Origin: Neptunomonas qingdaonensis
GTDB lineage: Bacteria; Pseudomonadota; Gammaproteobacteria; Pseudomonadales; Balneatricaceae
Length of the DNA: 64,000 nucleotides
NCBI RefSeq assembly: GCF_900113275.1
Contig: NZ_FOOU01000004.1
Span: 331,627-395,626, forward strand
Direction: 5' to 3'
The translations under genes and the position numbers were made by a program. Positions 54,788-64,000 of this stretch are shown here, one piece after another (within the stretch, counting starts at the first letter, position 1; the number at the start of each line of letters is the position of its first letter). Below the pieces are notes generated by a model. The model searched no databases and had not been told where the DNA came from. It saw only the letters and a list, made by a program, of their open reading frames with translations.

Positions 54788-56083
54788 CTATAATATGGAC
54801 ATTGGCACTCGCAGGCTAAGCCTTACATCCTGCGCATCTTCAGTTGTACCAAGACCCAATGACAAGTTCACATTTGTTTTTTCTGATAGCCTAAATGCAT
54901 AGCCGATCGACAACTGCCCAATGTCCAACACACTGCCCTTAAGATTATCACCATCGACCTGTGTTTCAAAAACATGTTTATGCGAGTAGCCCAAACTAAA
55001 AGAAGAACGTTCGTTCAAAGAAAAACCCAATCCGAAACTCATGCCAATGGTATCCCCCGGGTTTACTTTGCCGACGCTTTCATCCGTTTCAGCATTGTAG
55101 CTGTAGCTTAGATTCCCAAAAAATACGCCTGGATCTGTTGGATAGAGTGCCGTTATACTCGGTTGAATACTCAGGTAGCCAGAGCCCGTTGGTAGCTCTG
55201 TTGGAAACACAGCGCCGGGCGTCGACAGAACATACTCGACATCATATGGACTCGTTCCTGTCGGTAACGTCACCGTTACGTTGCCAATAAATATTGGCCA
55301 GCCGTCATTACCGTTATTTAATTGGTAGCGCGCCGAAAATTCCAAATCACCAATACCATGACCGCTGGCATTAAAGATCTCATCATCACCCACTCCTACA
55401 CTGACGGGGCGTGACCGCTGGCTGTCTGAGCGATACACATAGGGCAATTTAAATTCAAGTTCCAAACGCTCTGTCATACCATAGCGCGTGGTTAAACTGG
55501 CGAAGGTACCATGCCGCTTTACCTCACGAAGATCGATAAGGCCAACCGCTAAAGCGGGTAAAAATGTAAACGCATCAAGAAAGACACGATTTTTCGAATT
55601 ATATGAATACTCGATGGCAGGTTCGAGAATCAACTTGCCTTTCTTGGTCAGCACACCGCCGACGTTATCGCTTAGTCTGGCTATTTCAGGCGGGGATACC
55701 TCTTCAGGAGTTTGCGGCGGCTTTTGCCCTACAGGGCCAGAGGGCAGGTTTCTTCGGGGAGGGGTCTGAGACATCGCATCGAGCCTGGATTTCAACTCAT
55801 CAATCTGTTGACCCTGCTGTGTTAACATCTTTTTTTGTATTTCAAATTGCTTTTGCTGCTCCATTAGTAGTTGTTTATATTGCTCTAATAGCGCTTCATC
55901 AGAAGCAGCTGCAGAAAATGCATTACCTGAATACAGTACTAATAAATAGATAACAGCACGACGCGAAAATATTCCGTAGCTGCTTTTACAGGCACCATTA
56001 TTAATGCGCCTGTTAAAGCCCCTCTCAATGCCCCTGTTAATGCCATCAAAAAGATAATTCTTTTTATTTTTATTTCCCTTCAT
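54788..56083 (-). CDS. Coiled-coil outer-membrane beta-barrel protein (FapF-like)
   Basis: A 431-residue protein. ATG 56083 with GGTGGGAG is preferred to GTG 56095. It has an unusually long, basic N-region (about 35 residues) before the signal core (AVIYLLVLYSGNAFSA). A coiled coil rich in Gln/Lys follows (about 58-100, MEQQKQFEIQKKMLTQQ), then a Pro-rich linker. The C-terminal barrel is of the phenol-degradation MetA-like family (LILEPAIEYSYNSKNR; LPYVYRSDSQRSRPVSVG; GIGDLEFSARYQL). Coiled coil plus barrel is the architecture of FapF, the Fap export channel. It probably secretes the fibre protein (inference). Confidence 0.75.
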   Translation of the reverse strand: MKGNKNKKNYLFDGINRGIERGFNRRINNGACKSSYGIFSRRAVIYLLVLYSGNAFSAAASDEALLEQYKQLLMEQQKQFEIQKKMLTQQGQQIDELKSRLDAMSQTPPRRNLPSGPVGQKPPQTPEEVSPPEIARLSDNVGGVLTKKGKLILEPAIEYSYNSKNRVFLDAFTFLPALAVGLIDLREVKRHGTFASLTTRYGMTERLELEFKLPYVYRSDSQRSRPVSVGVGDDEIFNASGHGIGDLEFSARYQLNNGNDGWPIFIGNVTVTLPTGTSPYDVEYVLSTPGAVFPTELPTGSGYLSIQPSITALYPTDPGVFFGNLSYSYNAETDESVGKVNPGDTIGMSFGLGFSLNERSSFSLGYSHKHVFETQVDGDNLKGSVLDIGQLSIGYAFRLSEKTNVNLSLGLGTTEDAQDVRLSLRVPMSIL

Positions 56084-56833
56084 CTTAGCTCCCACCTCTT
56101 AACAACCAGCATCACGCATCAAATTAAAAGTCAAAAAGACCATTAAGCTTAAAATATCTCACAATTTAATTAATTTAACAATCTTATACTCGACAATATT
56201 AATTTGAAGATAAAACAAACGTTTAGCTAAATAAAAACGTAGAAAAACTTAAATTTAAATTAATTTATTGAGTGCTTTTTGAGCATTTTTTGAGTATTTT
56301 TTGAGTGATTTTTTAGTTTTTTTAATTTAAGAAAGTTATTAAATTTACTCATCCATTTAATCGTTCTAATGTAATCATTCAAAAAGCATTCAGGCGCACG
56401 GCTTTTAAGCACTGCGACAAGTGAGCACGACAAGTAGTACGACTTCACTATCTATACTTCCTCTGCGCATTCTGTTTAGCGGACTCTACTGATGAAATCT
56501 CTTGATGAAAGTCTCTTGATTAAACCAGCCTGATGAAACGGGCCTGATCAAGCTGGCCTGATGGACTAATATCTTGATTGAGATAATGATCAAAAAGTGT
56601 CCGATAGAGGCCTGGTATCTCTTTGAAAGCCCTACTACCTTTGTAGATTTTTTACATAATCAACGTTTTATTATCCTTAAGTGCATAGTCCAAGCGTATA
56701 ACCGACATGACACTTCCGGTATAATTCTGTTCGAAAAATACAGATAAAAGGCTTGGACCAGTGGAGTAACCAGACCAAAAGTCAACTTACTTCAAGCCTG
56801 TGGCGATCAAGCTAAACTACTCGGGGATGAGAA
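56084..56833. other. 750-bp AT-rich region upstream of the fapF-like gene and icd
   Basis: No gene is supportable. It would hold the leftward promoter of the fapF-like gene and the rightward promoter of icd. Short CCTGAT/CTTGATGAAA motifs recur loosely at 56490-56580. The clearest structure is the 11-bp repeat described at 56270-56313. Confidence 0.45.
56270..56313. repeat. Four 11-bp direct repeats upstream of the fapF-like gene
   Basis: GAGTGCTTTTT, GAGCATTTTTT, GAGTATTTTTT and GAGTGATTTTT follow each other without gaps. An 11-bp period matches the direct-repeat spacing used by OmpR/PhoB winged helices and also phases T-tracts for DNA bending. Confidence 0.7.
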
Positions 56834-59065
56834 ATGACAACAACGAAACAAACGATATATTACACCCTTACTGACGAAGCTCCATCACTGGCTACCTGCT
56901 CTTTATTACCCATCGTTAGAACCTTCACAGCCGCTGCTGATATCGATGTCAAAATTAGCGATATTTCACTGGCAGGCCGAATTCTTTCAGCTTTCCCCGA
57001 ACGTCTGACTGAAGATCAGAAAGTAGAAGATGGCTTGTCTTTTCTGGGTGAACTCACTCAGGATCCTGACGCTAATATCATTAAGCTGCCAAACATCAGT
57101 GCTTCCATTCCTCAGTTGAGAGCCTGTATCGCTGAACTGCAATCTCAGGGATATGATATTCCAAGCTACCCTGAAGTAGCTCATGGAGATGAAGAAAAAG
57201 CACTCCAGGTACGTTATGGCAAGCTTCTTGGTAGTGCGGTTAACCCTGTACTGCGTGAAGGTAACTCTGATCGCCGCGCTCCCGCTGCGGTTAAAGCGTT
57301 TGTACGTAAATTTCCGCACTCTATGGGTAAATGGAGCAAAGCCTCTCGCACTCACGCTGACTATATGCGCGGTGGAGACTTCTTCTCTAGTGAACAGTCT
57401 GTCACTGTTGATAAAGAAACCGATGTGCGCATTGAGTTTGTCGCTAAAGATGGCAAGGTAACCGTTAAGAAAGAATTGCAGCTGGAACAGGGCGAAATTA
57501 TTGACGGCATGTTTATGAGCTGCAAAGCGCTGCGTGAATTCTTTGAAGAGACGCTGAACGATGCTAAAGAAAGCGGCGTTATGTGGTCGCTGCACGTTAA
57601 AGCGACGATGATGAAGGTCTCTCACCCGATCGTATTTGGTCATGCGGTGACAGTTTTCTATAAAGACTTGTTTGAAAAACATGGCGAGCTATTTAAAGAG
57701 CTTGAAGTTAACCCAAACAATGGTCTGGGCAGCGTTTACGACAAAATTTCCAGCCTGCCACGTTCTCAGCGTGAAGAGATCGAAGAAGATATCCAGGCTT
57801 GCTACGCTACTCGCCCCGAAATGGCGATGGTTGATTCTGTTAAAGGTATCTCTAACCTGCACGTACCCAGTGACGTCATCGTTGATGCATCTATGCCTGC
57901 AATGATCCGTAGCTCTGGTCAAATGTGGGGACCCGATGGAAAGCAGAAAGATACTAAAGCAGTCATGCCTGAAAGTACTTACTCTCGCATCTACCAGGAA
58001 ATGATTAACTTCTGCAAAACTAACGGTGCATTTGATCCAACCACAATGGGTACCGTACCTAACGTTGGTTTAATGGCTAAAAAAGCAGAAGAATACGGCT
58101 CACACGATAAAACATTTGAGATGACTGAAGATGGTACCATGCGTATCGTTGATGCTGCCGGTACTGTTCTGACTCAGCATGAAGTTGAGAAAGGTGATAT
58201 CTGGCGTGCATGCCAGACTAAAGATGAGCCTGTACGTGACTGGGTTAAACTAGCCGTAACGCGTGCTCGCCAGTCTGATACACCTGCCATTTTCTGGTTG
58301 GATCCTGAACGTGCTCACGACATGGAACTGGCCAAAAAAGTTGAAACTTATCTCCAGGATCATGACACCACAGGTCTGGATATCCGTATCATGTCTTATG
58401 ACGAAGCGATTCGTTTATCCATGGAACGCCAGATCCGCGGTAAAGATACTATTTCCGTTACCGGTAACGTCCTGCGTGACTACCTGACTGACCTGTTCCC
58501 AATCATGGAACTGGGTACGTCCGCTAAGATGCTGTCTATCGTTCCGATGCTTAAAGGCGGTGGCATGTACGAAACAGGCGCTGGCGGTTCTGCACCTAAA
58601 CACGTACAGCAGGTTGAAGAAGAAAACCACCTGCGCTGGGATTCACTGGGTGAATTCATGGCATTAGCGGTTTCTCTTGAAGATATGGGCATCAAAAAGA
58701 ATAACCCACGTGCGACTGTTCTGTCTAAAACACTGGATCAAGCCACCGGAAAATTGTTAGAAAATAACAAGTCGCCGTCGCGCAAAACCGGTGAACTGGA
58801 CAACCGTGGCAGCCACTTTTATCTGGGGTTGTACTGGGCTCAGGCCGTTGCAGCACAAACAGAAGATAAAGAATTGGCAAACCTGTTTGCACCGTTGGCT
58901 AAAACATTAGCTGATAACGAAGACACTATTGTCGGCGAACTCAGCGCAGTTCAGGGTCGCCCTGCTGAACTGGATGGTTACTACCACGCTAAACGTGAAA
59001 CGGTAAAACGCGTCATGCGCCCAAGCGCTACGCTCAATAAAGTTCTTGCGTCAGCTCATCAGTAA
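56834..59065 (+). CDS. icd: Monomeric NADP-dependent isocitrate dehydrogenase
   Basis: A 743-residue monomeric-type (IDH-II) enzyme converting isocitrate to 2-oxoglutarate in the TCA cycle, the carbon skeleton used for ammonium assimilation. The family is recognised from [19 protein letters not shown] at the start, [14 protein letters not shown] (about 134-147) and [15 protein letters not shown]. The length is normal. It is monocistronic with a strong terminator. Confidence 0.96.
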   Translation: MTTTKQTIYYTLTDEAPSLATCSLLPIVRTFTAAADIDVKISDISLAGRILSAFPERLTEDQKVEDGLSFLGELTQDPDANIIKLPNISASIPQLRACIAELQSQGYDIPSYPEVAHGDEEKALQVRYGKLLGSAVNPVLREGNSDRRAPAAVKAFVRKFPHSMGKWSKASRTHADYMRGGDFFSSEQSVTVDKETDVRIEFVAKDGKVTVKKELQLEQGEIIDGMFMSCKALREFFEETLNDAKESGVMWSLHVKATMMKVSHPIVFGHAVTVFYKDLFEKHGELFKELEVNPNNGLGSVYDKISSLPRSQREEIEEDIQACYATRPEMAMVDSVKGISNLHVPSDVIVDASMPAMIRSSGQMWGPDGKQKDTKAVMPESTYSRIYQEMINFCKTNGAFDPTTMGTVPNVGLMAKKAEEYGSHDKTFEMTEDGTMRIVDAAGTVLTQHEVEKGDIWRACQTKDEPVRDWVKLAVTRARQSDTPAIFWLDPERAHDMELAKKVETYLQDHDTTGLDIRIMSYDEAIRLSMERQIRGKDTISVTGNVLRDYLTDLFPIMELGTSAKMLSIVPMLKGGGMYETGAGGSAPKHVQQVEEENHLRWDSLGEFMALAVSLEDMGIKKNNPRATVLSKTLDQATGKLLENNKSPSRKTGELDNRGSHFYLGLYWAQAVAAQTEDKELANLFAPLAKTLADNEDTIVGELSAVQGRPAELDGYYHAKRETVKRVMRPSATLNKVLASAHQ

Positions 59066-59101
59066 ATTGCCCTCTGGTAATTTCTAACTGAAATAACCAC
59101 T

Positions 59102-59136
59102 AAAAGCCCGCAAGGCCACAACCTTGCGGGCTTTTT
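59102..59136 (+). terminator. Terminator of icd
   Basis: A perfect 14-bp stem (59102-59115 with 59122-59135), loop CCACAA, ending in a T-run. It is symmetrical enough to act on both strands. Confidence 0.9.
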
Positions 59137-59280
59137 AATCTCTGCATAAAACTTTATACTGAATTCTCAGCCCGTAGCCCGGCATCAAATTATTTCCCTG
59201 TACACAATATCAATTACCGATCACGATACTTAAATAGCAAGCAATCCACTTTCTGATCTTGTATTGAGACACAACCTGTT

Positions 59281-60621
59281 ATGAGCATTACAGCTGAACA
59301 ATTATCATTACTTCATACACACTCATTGACACCCCATTTACAAAAACTACATGAACTGCTTTGGCTAAACCCGCGGCTGACAAATTTTAAATCCATACAA
59401 GATAGCCTTGTCTTAAACGGAGCCAACATCGAAGATGCTGCCAGCCGCCTGACAAGATTCGCACCCTACATCGCGGCAGCCTTCCCGGAAACAGCCATTA
59501 GTCACGGCTTGATAGAATCCCCTTTACGCGCCATCCCCAACGCTCAGCATGCCCTTTCGAGGATTGCCGGCATCTCCCTGCCAGGTAAACTCTGGATGAA
59601 ATGCGACAGCCACTTGCCAGTATCAGGCTCTATCAAAGCACGTGGCGGTATTTACGAGGTTCTTAAACATGCAGAGACTCTTGCCATTGCTGCAGGTTTT
59701 TTAGATAAAAATTCAGATTATCGGATATTAAACACGCCAGAGTTACGAGATTTCTTTTTTAAGCACAGCATCATAGTTGGCTCTACCGGTAACCTTGGGC
59801 TCAGCATAGGAATTATCAGCGCCAAGCTCGGCTTTACTGTGACAGTGCATATGTCTGCAGATGCCCGCCAATGGAAAAAAGATCTGCTACGCAGTAAAGG
59901 TGTGACGGTCGTCGAGCATGCCGATGATTACAGCAAAGCGGTTGAACAGGGCCGGGAACAGGCCAAACAAACACCGCTTGCTCACTTTATCGATGATGAA
60001 AACTCTCAGGATCTCTTTTTAGGATACAGCGTTGCTGCCTTACGCCTGCAAAAACAACTGAAAGAACAGCAGATCATTGTTGATGAAGAACACCCTTTGT
60101 TTGTCTACCTGCCGTGTGGCGTAGGAGGAGGCCCTGGCGGTGTAGCATTTGGTTTAAAACACGTTTTTGGCGACAACGTTCACTGCTTTTTTGCCGAACC
60201 TACCCATTCACCCTGCATGCTGCTGGGTATGTACTCAGGGCTTCATGACCAGATTAGCGTGCAAGATATTGGCATTGATAATAAAACCTGTGCTGATGGC
60301 CTGGCGGTTGGCCGCCCTTCAGCATTTGTGGGTAAATTCATGGAACCGTTACTCAGCGGAATTTACACGGTCAGTGATGAAAATATGTACCGGCTGCTTA
60401 AATTGCTGAAAGATACCGAGCAACTCTCTTTGGAGCCATCTGCACTGGCAAGCTTGCCGGGCATTATCAATATACTGTCTAAAGGCAGTGCCTACTTAAA
60501 ACAACACAAGCTAGAAGACAAAATGGAGCACGCCACGCATATAAGCTGGGCCACCGGCGGCAGTATGGTGCCCAGCGAAGAACAAAACAGATATTACCAG
60601 ACCGCTACACAGTTGACATAA
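59281..60621 (+). CDS. dsdA: D-serine ammonia-lyase
   Basis: A 446-residue PLP enzyme that deaminates D-serine to pyruvate and ammonia. It shows the DsdA pattern: [20 protein letters not shown] with the PLP lysine, [13 protein letters not shown] for phosphate or substrate contact, and [18 protein letters not shown]. No D-serine transporter or dsdC regulator is adjacent. It may supply ammonia or detoxify D-serine. Confidence 0.95.
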   Translation: MSITAEQLSLLHTHSLTPHLQKLHELLWLNPRLTNFKSIQDSLVLNGANIEDAASRLTRFAPYIAAAFPETAISHGLIESPLRAIPNAQHALSRIAGISLPGKLWMKCDSHLPVSGSIKARGGIYEVLKHAETLAIAAGFLDKNSDYRILNTPELRDFFFKHSIIVGSTGNLGLSIGIISAKLGFTVTVHMSADARQWKKDLLRSKGVTVVEHADDYSKAVEQGREQAKQTPLAHFIDDENSQDLFLGYSVAALRLQKQLKEQQIIVDEEHPLFVYLPCGVGGGPGGVAFGLKHVFGDNVHCFFAEPTHSPCMLLGMYSGLHDQISVQDIGIDNKTCADGLAVGRPSAFVGKFMEPLLSGIYTVSDENMYRLLKLLKDTEQLSLEPSALASLPGIINILSKGSAYLKQHKLEDKMEHATHISWATGGSMVPSEEQNRYYQTATQLT

Positions 60622-60665
60622 CCGGCGCTGATGGCCCATGGAGTAAGATCACTTATCATAATTAA

Positions 60666-61730
60666 TCACAGCCATTTTTTCTTTTTGAAATAAACAAGCA
60701 ACACTGCGGGGATAGTGATAAATGCCACCCACAATGCCGGATAAGCCCATTTCCAATGCAGCTCCGGCATGTACTCAAAATTCATTCCATAGATACCCGC
60801 CAGAAAGGTCAATGGAATGAAAATTGATGCAAAGACCGTCAACACCTTCATCACTTCGTTCATTTTATTACTGATGCTGGAAATATAGATCTCCAGCAAG
60901 CCTGACAATATATCCCGATACGACTCAACAGATTCAATCACACGCAAAGAGTGGTCAGAAACATCGCGCAGATACAGATAAGTTTGTTCATGAATTAACG
61001 GAGATTCGCTACGCAGCATCGCCGCCAGCATCTCCCGTACCGGTGACATGTTCCTTCTGACATTAATCATCTCTCTTTTAAGGCGCTGAATCTGATTCAG
61101 AGTCGCGGGCGTGGGGTTATCATAAACATCACTCTCCACCAGAATAACCGTTTCATCTAATGCATCGATCAGCAAGAAACCCTGATCCACAATGTTGTCC
61201 AATACAGAATAGGTCAGATAATCGGAACCTGAACTTCTGAGCCGACCTTTGCTGTTTCTTAGTTGCTTCAACAAGGGGTTGAACAAATCATCCGTTTTCT
61301 CTTTAAACATCAGCACAACATTACGCAGCACTAAAAGACTTATCTGCTCATAGTTAACCGAAAACTCTCCCTTTTCTGGCATCAAACACTTTAAAACGAT
61401 GAAGAGATAATCGTCATATTCCTCAAATTTGGGTCTTTGGTGTGTATTAAGAATATCTTCAAGAACCAGCGGATGAATATCGAACATTTTTCCGACATCC
61501 TCTACAACCCCCACATCCGTCAAGCCCTCAATAATCACCCAGGTTATGCTACTGCTGTTTCTGTACTGGCGAAGTTCATCAATTGACTGAATGCTATGCT
61601 CATTGGCGTACTCGCTCGTGTAGTCGACGACAAATAGCCTGGTAACCGCTTCATGAACATTACCCACATGCACCAAAGCGCCGGGCGGCATCCCCAACTT
61701 ATCAGAAACAGTACTTAACGAATCAGACAT
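60666..61730 (-). CDS. corA: CorA-family magnesium/cobalt channel
   Basis: A 354-residue CorA-type divalent cation channel with a large N-terminal cytoplasmic domain, a long helix and two C-terminal membrane helices separated by the signature GMN (in AGIYGMNFEYMPEL). It ends in a basic tail (YFKKKKWL). The inner-membrane location and pentameric assembly are family knowledge. It is convergent with dsdA and follows the hemerythrin-like gene by 80 bp on the same strand. Confidence 0.94.
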   Translation of the reverse strand: MSDSLSTVSDKLGMPPGALVHVGNVHEAVTRLFVVDYTSEYANEHSIQSIDELRQYRNSSSITWVIIEGLTDVGVVEDVGKMFDIHPLVLEDILNTHQRPKFEEYDDYLFIVLKCLMPEKGEFSVNYEQISLLVLRNVVLMFKEKTDDLFNPLLKQLRNSKGRLRSSGSDYLTYSVLDNIVDQGFLLIDALDETVILVESDVYDNPTPATLNQIQRLKREMINVRRNMSPVREMLAAMLRSESPLIHEQTYLYLRDVSDHSLRVIESVESYRDILSGLLEIYISSISNKMNEVMKVLTVFASIFIPLTFLAGIYGMNFEYMPELHWKWAYPALWVAFITIPAVLLVYFKKKKWL

Positions 61731-61810
61731 AACACTCTACTCAGAATAGGTTTGCGATAAAAATAGCACGATAGATAATTCAACGGTAAATTCGCTATCA
61801 ATTCAATGTC

Positions 61811-62188
61811 TCAATTCAAAGCATAAGTCTCTTCAAGCCAGGGAAATAACTCTCTTTCTTCGAAGCGCACATGAGCCTTTAGCAAATCAGCAAACACACT
61901 CAGCTTATCCAACTCTTGCGCGTCGATATAATCACGAATGGACTGATGATCCTGCAACATATGCTGTATAAGATGATGCTGTGACGAGACGCCCAACTCA
62001 TGTAAAAAATAGCGCTCCTCCTCTTCGAAATGAGGCAACAGAGCAGCGACTAATAAAGGCTTAAACGTTAACCACTGCTGCAACTGCTTATCTGAAGGCG
62101 CATTAAATATCTCCTTTAAACGCTTACTAAAAACCAGTGCCTGATGATGCTCACGACTTAACGGCGTAAGGGTTAATGATCGTTTCAT
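61811..62188 (-). CDS. Hemerythrin-like (HHE) domain protein
   Basis: A 125-residue four-helix protein with the histidine/glutamate pattern of hemerythrin HHE domains: SREHHQALVFSKRL, LLPHFEEEERYFLHE, MLQDHQSIRDYI and AHVRFEERELFPWLEE. It probably binds a di-iron centre for oxygen, NO or redox sensing, or iron handling. Small, cytoplasmic and single-domain. It may share a transcript with corA. Confidence 0.88.
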   Translation of the reverse strand: MKRSLTLTPLSREHHQALVFSKRLKEIFNAPSDKQLQQWLTFKPLLVAALLPHFEEEERYFLHELGVSSQHHLIQHMLQDHQSIRDYIDAQELDKLSVFADLLKAHVRFEERELFPWLEETYALN

Positions 62189-62420
62189 GTAGACATCCCA
62201 AGTTATTAAAATGTATTAACAATATATCATTATTATCAATAGGACTGGACTCATATTCTCGACTACCTATTTCCAACTACATATTTTGACTGAAGCCTGG
62301 GTCGCAGAAGCGCTTCGTTCATTGAATCTGATTTTCAGCAGTGTTGACTACGAATTTTAGTAAAAAACCCAAAATACCTTGCACTAGCAGGGACTTATGA
62401 TAGAATTCGCGCCTCATAAC

Positions 62421-62508
62421 GGTCAGGTGTCCGAGTGGCCGAAGGAGCACGCCTGGAAAGTGTGTATACCGCAAGGTATCGAGGGTTCGAATCCCTCCCT
62501 GACCGCCA
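62421..62508 (+). tRNA. tRNA-Ser (GGA anticodon)
   Basis: An 88-nt class II tRNA with acceptor stem GGTCAGG/CCTGACC, anticodon loop CTGGAAA (anticodon GGA), a variable arm (GTGTGTATACCGCAAGGTATC region), a T-loop TTCGAAT and an encoded CCA. The DNA on its 3' side is decayed accessory sequence, so it may be an integration hotspot. Confidence 0.96.
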
Positions 62509-63032
62509 TTTACTTAGCTTAAGTATTTGACTTCACTCGATATTTTTTAACCCCCCTCATATAGATGCATACGTTGACGCATGCTTTTGTTCTGGCTTGT
62601 ATCATCCTGTATTGTCTTGATCTCTTTCCTCTTTGCATTTTCTCCTTAACTCTGACTGCATTCCCACAACAATCTTTTATTATTGCTGATCACTGTACGA
62701 TTAAATCGCTAAAGCTCAAATCGTAAGCTAACTAAAATTACTCTTAATTAGCTACCTATGACGTTTGTCAAAACCAATACTTGCCCCACACTCTGCCATC
62801 TGTAGACTTTCTTACAATTCCGACCTCGACAGTACATTTACCTCTCCACACCAGACCAGACCAGACTACGGACTGCGGACTGCGGACTGCGGACTGCGGA
62901 CTGCGGACTGCGGACTGCACAAGTTTGTATTATATAATTACGAGAAAATGTTGAGTATCTCGACACGATGACTGGCATCAATTTCGCGGGTGATATTCTC
63001 AACAGAATGAAATTTGGAATGATGGCCTAATC
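62509..63032. other. Gene-free accessory DNA downstream of tRNA-Ser
   Basis: No intact gene, integrase or attachment repeat was recognised in these 524 bp. The heptamer repeat at 62870-62918 is the only clear structure. Confidence 0.45.
62870..62918. repeat. Seven tandem copies of GGACTGC
   Basis: Exactly seven perfect 7-bp units, preceded by an imperfect AGACCAGACCAGACTAC run. The period is not a multiple of three and there is no surrounding gene, so this is a non-coding variable-number repeat. Confidence 0.9.
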
Positions 63033-63670
63033 ATGCAAGTTTATGACCTCAAAGATTGGCGAGCTTCGTGAGTTTAATAATCTAAGGCAGTTTGAGTATG
63101 ATGCTCTGTGGTCGGAGTTCGACCTATGCCCTCAACTACCCCGAAAGACCAGTCTATTTATCGATGGCGCATAACCCGGCCTGTGCAGTGGTTCTTTGAT
63201 AACCTACTACCTGAAGAAGGCGCAAGAGAACTGCTTGCTAGTGGTGCAAAGATCGATAAGGCAGATGCTTTTGGGTTGCTTGAAACATTCGGCGCTGAAT
63301 CAGCAGGCGCAATGACCCTGCTACCACCCAATGAAGAACCGGGTATCGGTTCAACATATTGGTAGGCAACAGCGATGACAACTTCAAAAACCTTCCATTT
63401 TTTCTTGATGGATCCAGGCTAACACTCACTCCTCATTACGACCTACTCTCAACAGCCGTTTATGCTGTCGGGAACGGATGGGGAGCTAACGCTCTAGTAT
63501 GGCTAGTTGGCCATGCAAAGATATACAGCCAGATCACCCTAAACGACATCCACATGCTTGCGGCTTCTCTCAAATTATCTGAAAGATATGCCAATAGTAT
63601 CCTGCAACGATTTTGCAGTCGGATATGTGAGTGCGCGGACCAGTTGATTGCAATTCATCAATCCAGCAAC
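63033..63670 (+). pseudogene. hipA: Decayed hipA (toxin kinase) gene
   Basis: Pieces of a HipA-type kinase appear in different frames. GELREFNNLRQFEYDALW with LPRKTSLFIDGA ends at a TAA. RPVQWFFDNLLPEEGARELL and ADAFGLLETFGAESAGA follow in a second frame (about 63177-63340). GNSDDNFKNLPFF with LTPHYDLLSTAVYA is C-terminal, in a third (about 63362-63470). The central kinase region between GSTYW and VGNSDDN is missing, and the 3' end runs into an IS66-type element at 63671. No hipB gene is visible, so it is non-functional. Confidence 0.8.
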
Positions 63671-63718
63671 GTAAGCGTCCGGTAAACCCATCTTGAGCCT
63701 GGTGCGGCAGGCGTCATG

Positions 63719-63750
63719 ATAGTGTCCACTTATTCGTTAGTGGACACTAT
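63719..63750. promoter_or_regulatory. 12-bp hairpin just before tnpA
   Basis: ATAGTGTCCACT and AGTGGACACTAT pair perfectly around TATTCGTT, ending two bases before the tnpA start. It could limit translation or block transcripts entering from outside the element (inference). Confidence 0.5.
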
Positions 63751-63752
63751 AA

Positions 63753-64000
63753 ATGAACAACGTAAGCGTAACTCGCCCATACCGAAAACGCCGTCAATAC
63801 ACGCCTGAATTCAAAGCCCGGCTGGTTGCTGAAAGCCAGCACTCTGGCAAGTCTGTTTCACGCATCGCTTTGGATAATGACCTTAACACAAACCTGCTTC
63901 GACGCTGGATCAATGAATCGAAGGAAATGGATCAAGGCTCGTCGCCAGCCTTTGTACCAATTCGTTTGCCGGCAACGGTCGGCCATGCCGCCCAGTCTTC
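63753..64000 (+). CDS. tnpA: IS66 family accessory protein TnpA, 3' end beyond window
   Basis: The first 82 codons are visible. A basic start is followed by a helix-turn-helix: YTPEFKARLVAESQHSGKS, then IALDNDLNTNLLRRWI. After that comes FVPIRLP, where TnpA proteins of IS66 elements have a short linker. It is a small DNA-binding protein needed for transposition together with TnpB and TnpC, which would lie to the right. Confidence 0.85.
   Translation, partial: MNNVSVTRPYRKRRQYTPEFKARLVAESQHSGKSVSRIALDNDLNTNLLRRWINESKEMDQGSSPAFVPIRLPATVGHAAQS

Larger units (their letters stand above)
63671..64000 (+). mobile_element. Left end of an IS66-family insertion sequence
   Basis: GTAAGCGTCCGGTAAACCC at 63671 has the GTAAGCG terminus typical of IS66 elements and is followed by a tnpA-type gene. 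The rest of the element lies beyond the window, so the right end and target duplication cannot be seen. It interrupts the hipA relic. Confidence 0.8.

Noticed and set aside
56260..56448. 62-codon leftward frame in the icd upstream region
   Set aside because: Its end is built from the 11-bp T-tract repeats, and it has no family or start support.
56490..56590. Loose CTTGATGAAA/CCTGAT repeats before icd
   Set aside because: Spacing and sequence are irregular; they look like coincidental or very old repeats.

Overview
The window looks like a chromosome segment of a marine gammaproteobacterium, most likely an Oceanospirillales-type bacterium (inference). The grounds are a monomeric NADP isocitrate dehydrogenase, a nitrate-assimilation locus with sigma-54 promoters and an ANTAR regulator, phasin paralogs, an S-methyl-5-thioribose kinase and many c-di-GMP proteins. 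Base composition is moderate, with AT-rich stretches in accessory regions.

Layout. (1) 1-8432 is the integrase end of a genomic island inserted beside tRNA-Ala(GGC). It carries a P4-type integrase, a broken AlpA-like regulator, a DUF932 protein, a Cys-rich protein resembling phage recombination-directionality factors, a YqaJ exonuclease, a zinc-ribbon/glycine-zipper protein, an inovirus Gp2-like HUH protein and, cut by the left edge, a DUF3987 protein. (2) 8836-12307 is a DUF211 / VIT-family / P-type Ca-like ATPase operon, followed by convergent gltX. (3) 14051-29341 is a complete nitrate/nitrite assimilation locus: nasTS, an NNP nitrate transporter, a fused PP2C phosphatase-Ser/Thr kinase, an FAD reductase, nirB, nirD and nasA. 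An isomerase and an MscS channel are interposed. Three transcription units each have a sigma-54 promoter, and two have an upstream NtrC-type site. All three have a leader containing an identical AATGGC hexaloop hairpin that overlaps a terminator, a textbook arrangement for ANTAR antitermination.

(4) 29535-36216 holds ordinary genes: a phasin-like protein, dgkA, a DUF2157 / DUF4401-GDYXXLXY membrane pair, mtnK and a TauE/SafE permease. (5) About 35.9-50.05 kb is an old tandem segmental duplication of about 7 kb per unit. Each unit descends from permease - phasin - ChrR-like cupin - CheB/CheR fusion - GGDEF/EAL protein, and the two copies have decayed reciprocally. Unit 1 keeps the permease and CheB/CheR protein, has a truncated phasin and a dead cupin. 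Unit 2 keeps the phasin and cupin, has only scraps of the permease and CheB/CheR genes, and carries a MocR regulator and ccoG in place of the latter. Both units keep the GGDEF/EAL gene.

(6) 50108-56083 is a secreted, low-complexity, probably amyloid-forming locus. It encodes an Asn/Asp/Ser/Thr repeat protein with a Fap-like C-terminus, a periplasmic C39 peptidase, two exported proteins with double-glycine (ELDxxRGG-type) motifs, a winged-helix regulator and a coiled-coil beta-barrel outer-membrane protein. This is the best candidate for an under-described system. (7) 56834-62508 contains icd, dsdA, corA, a hemerythrin-like protein and tRNA-Ser(GGA). (8) 62509-64000 is decayed accessory DNA: a heptamer repeat, a hipA pseudogene and the left end of an IS66-family element.
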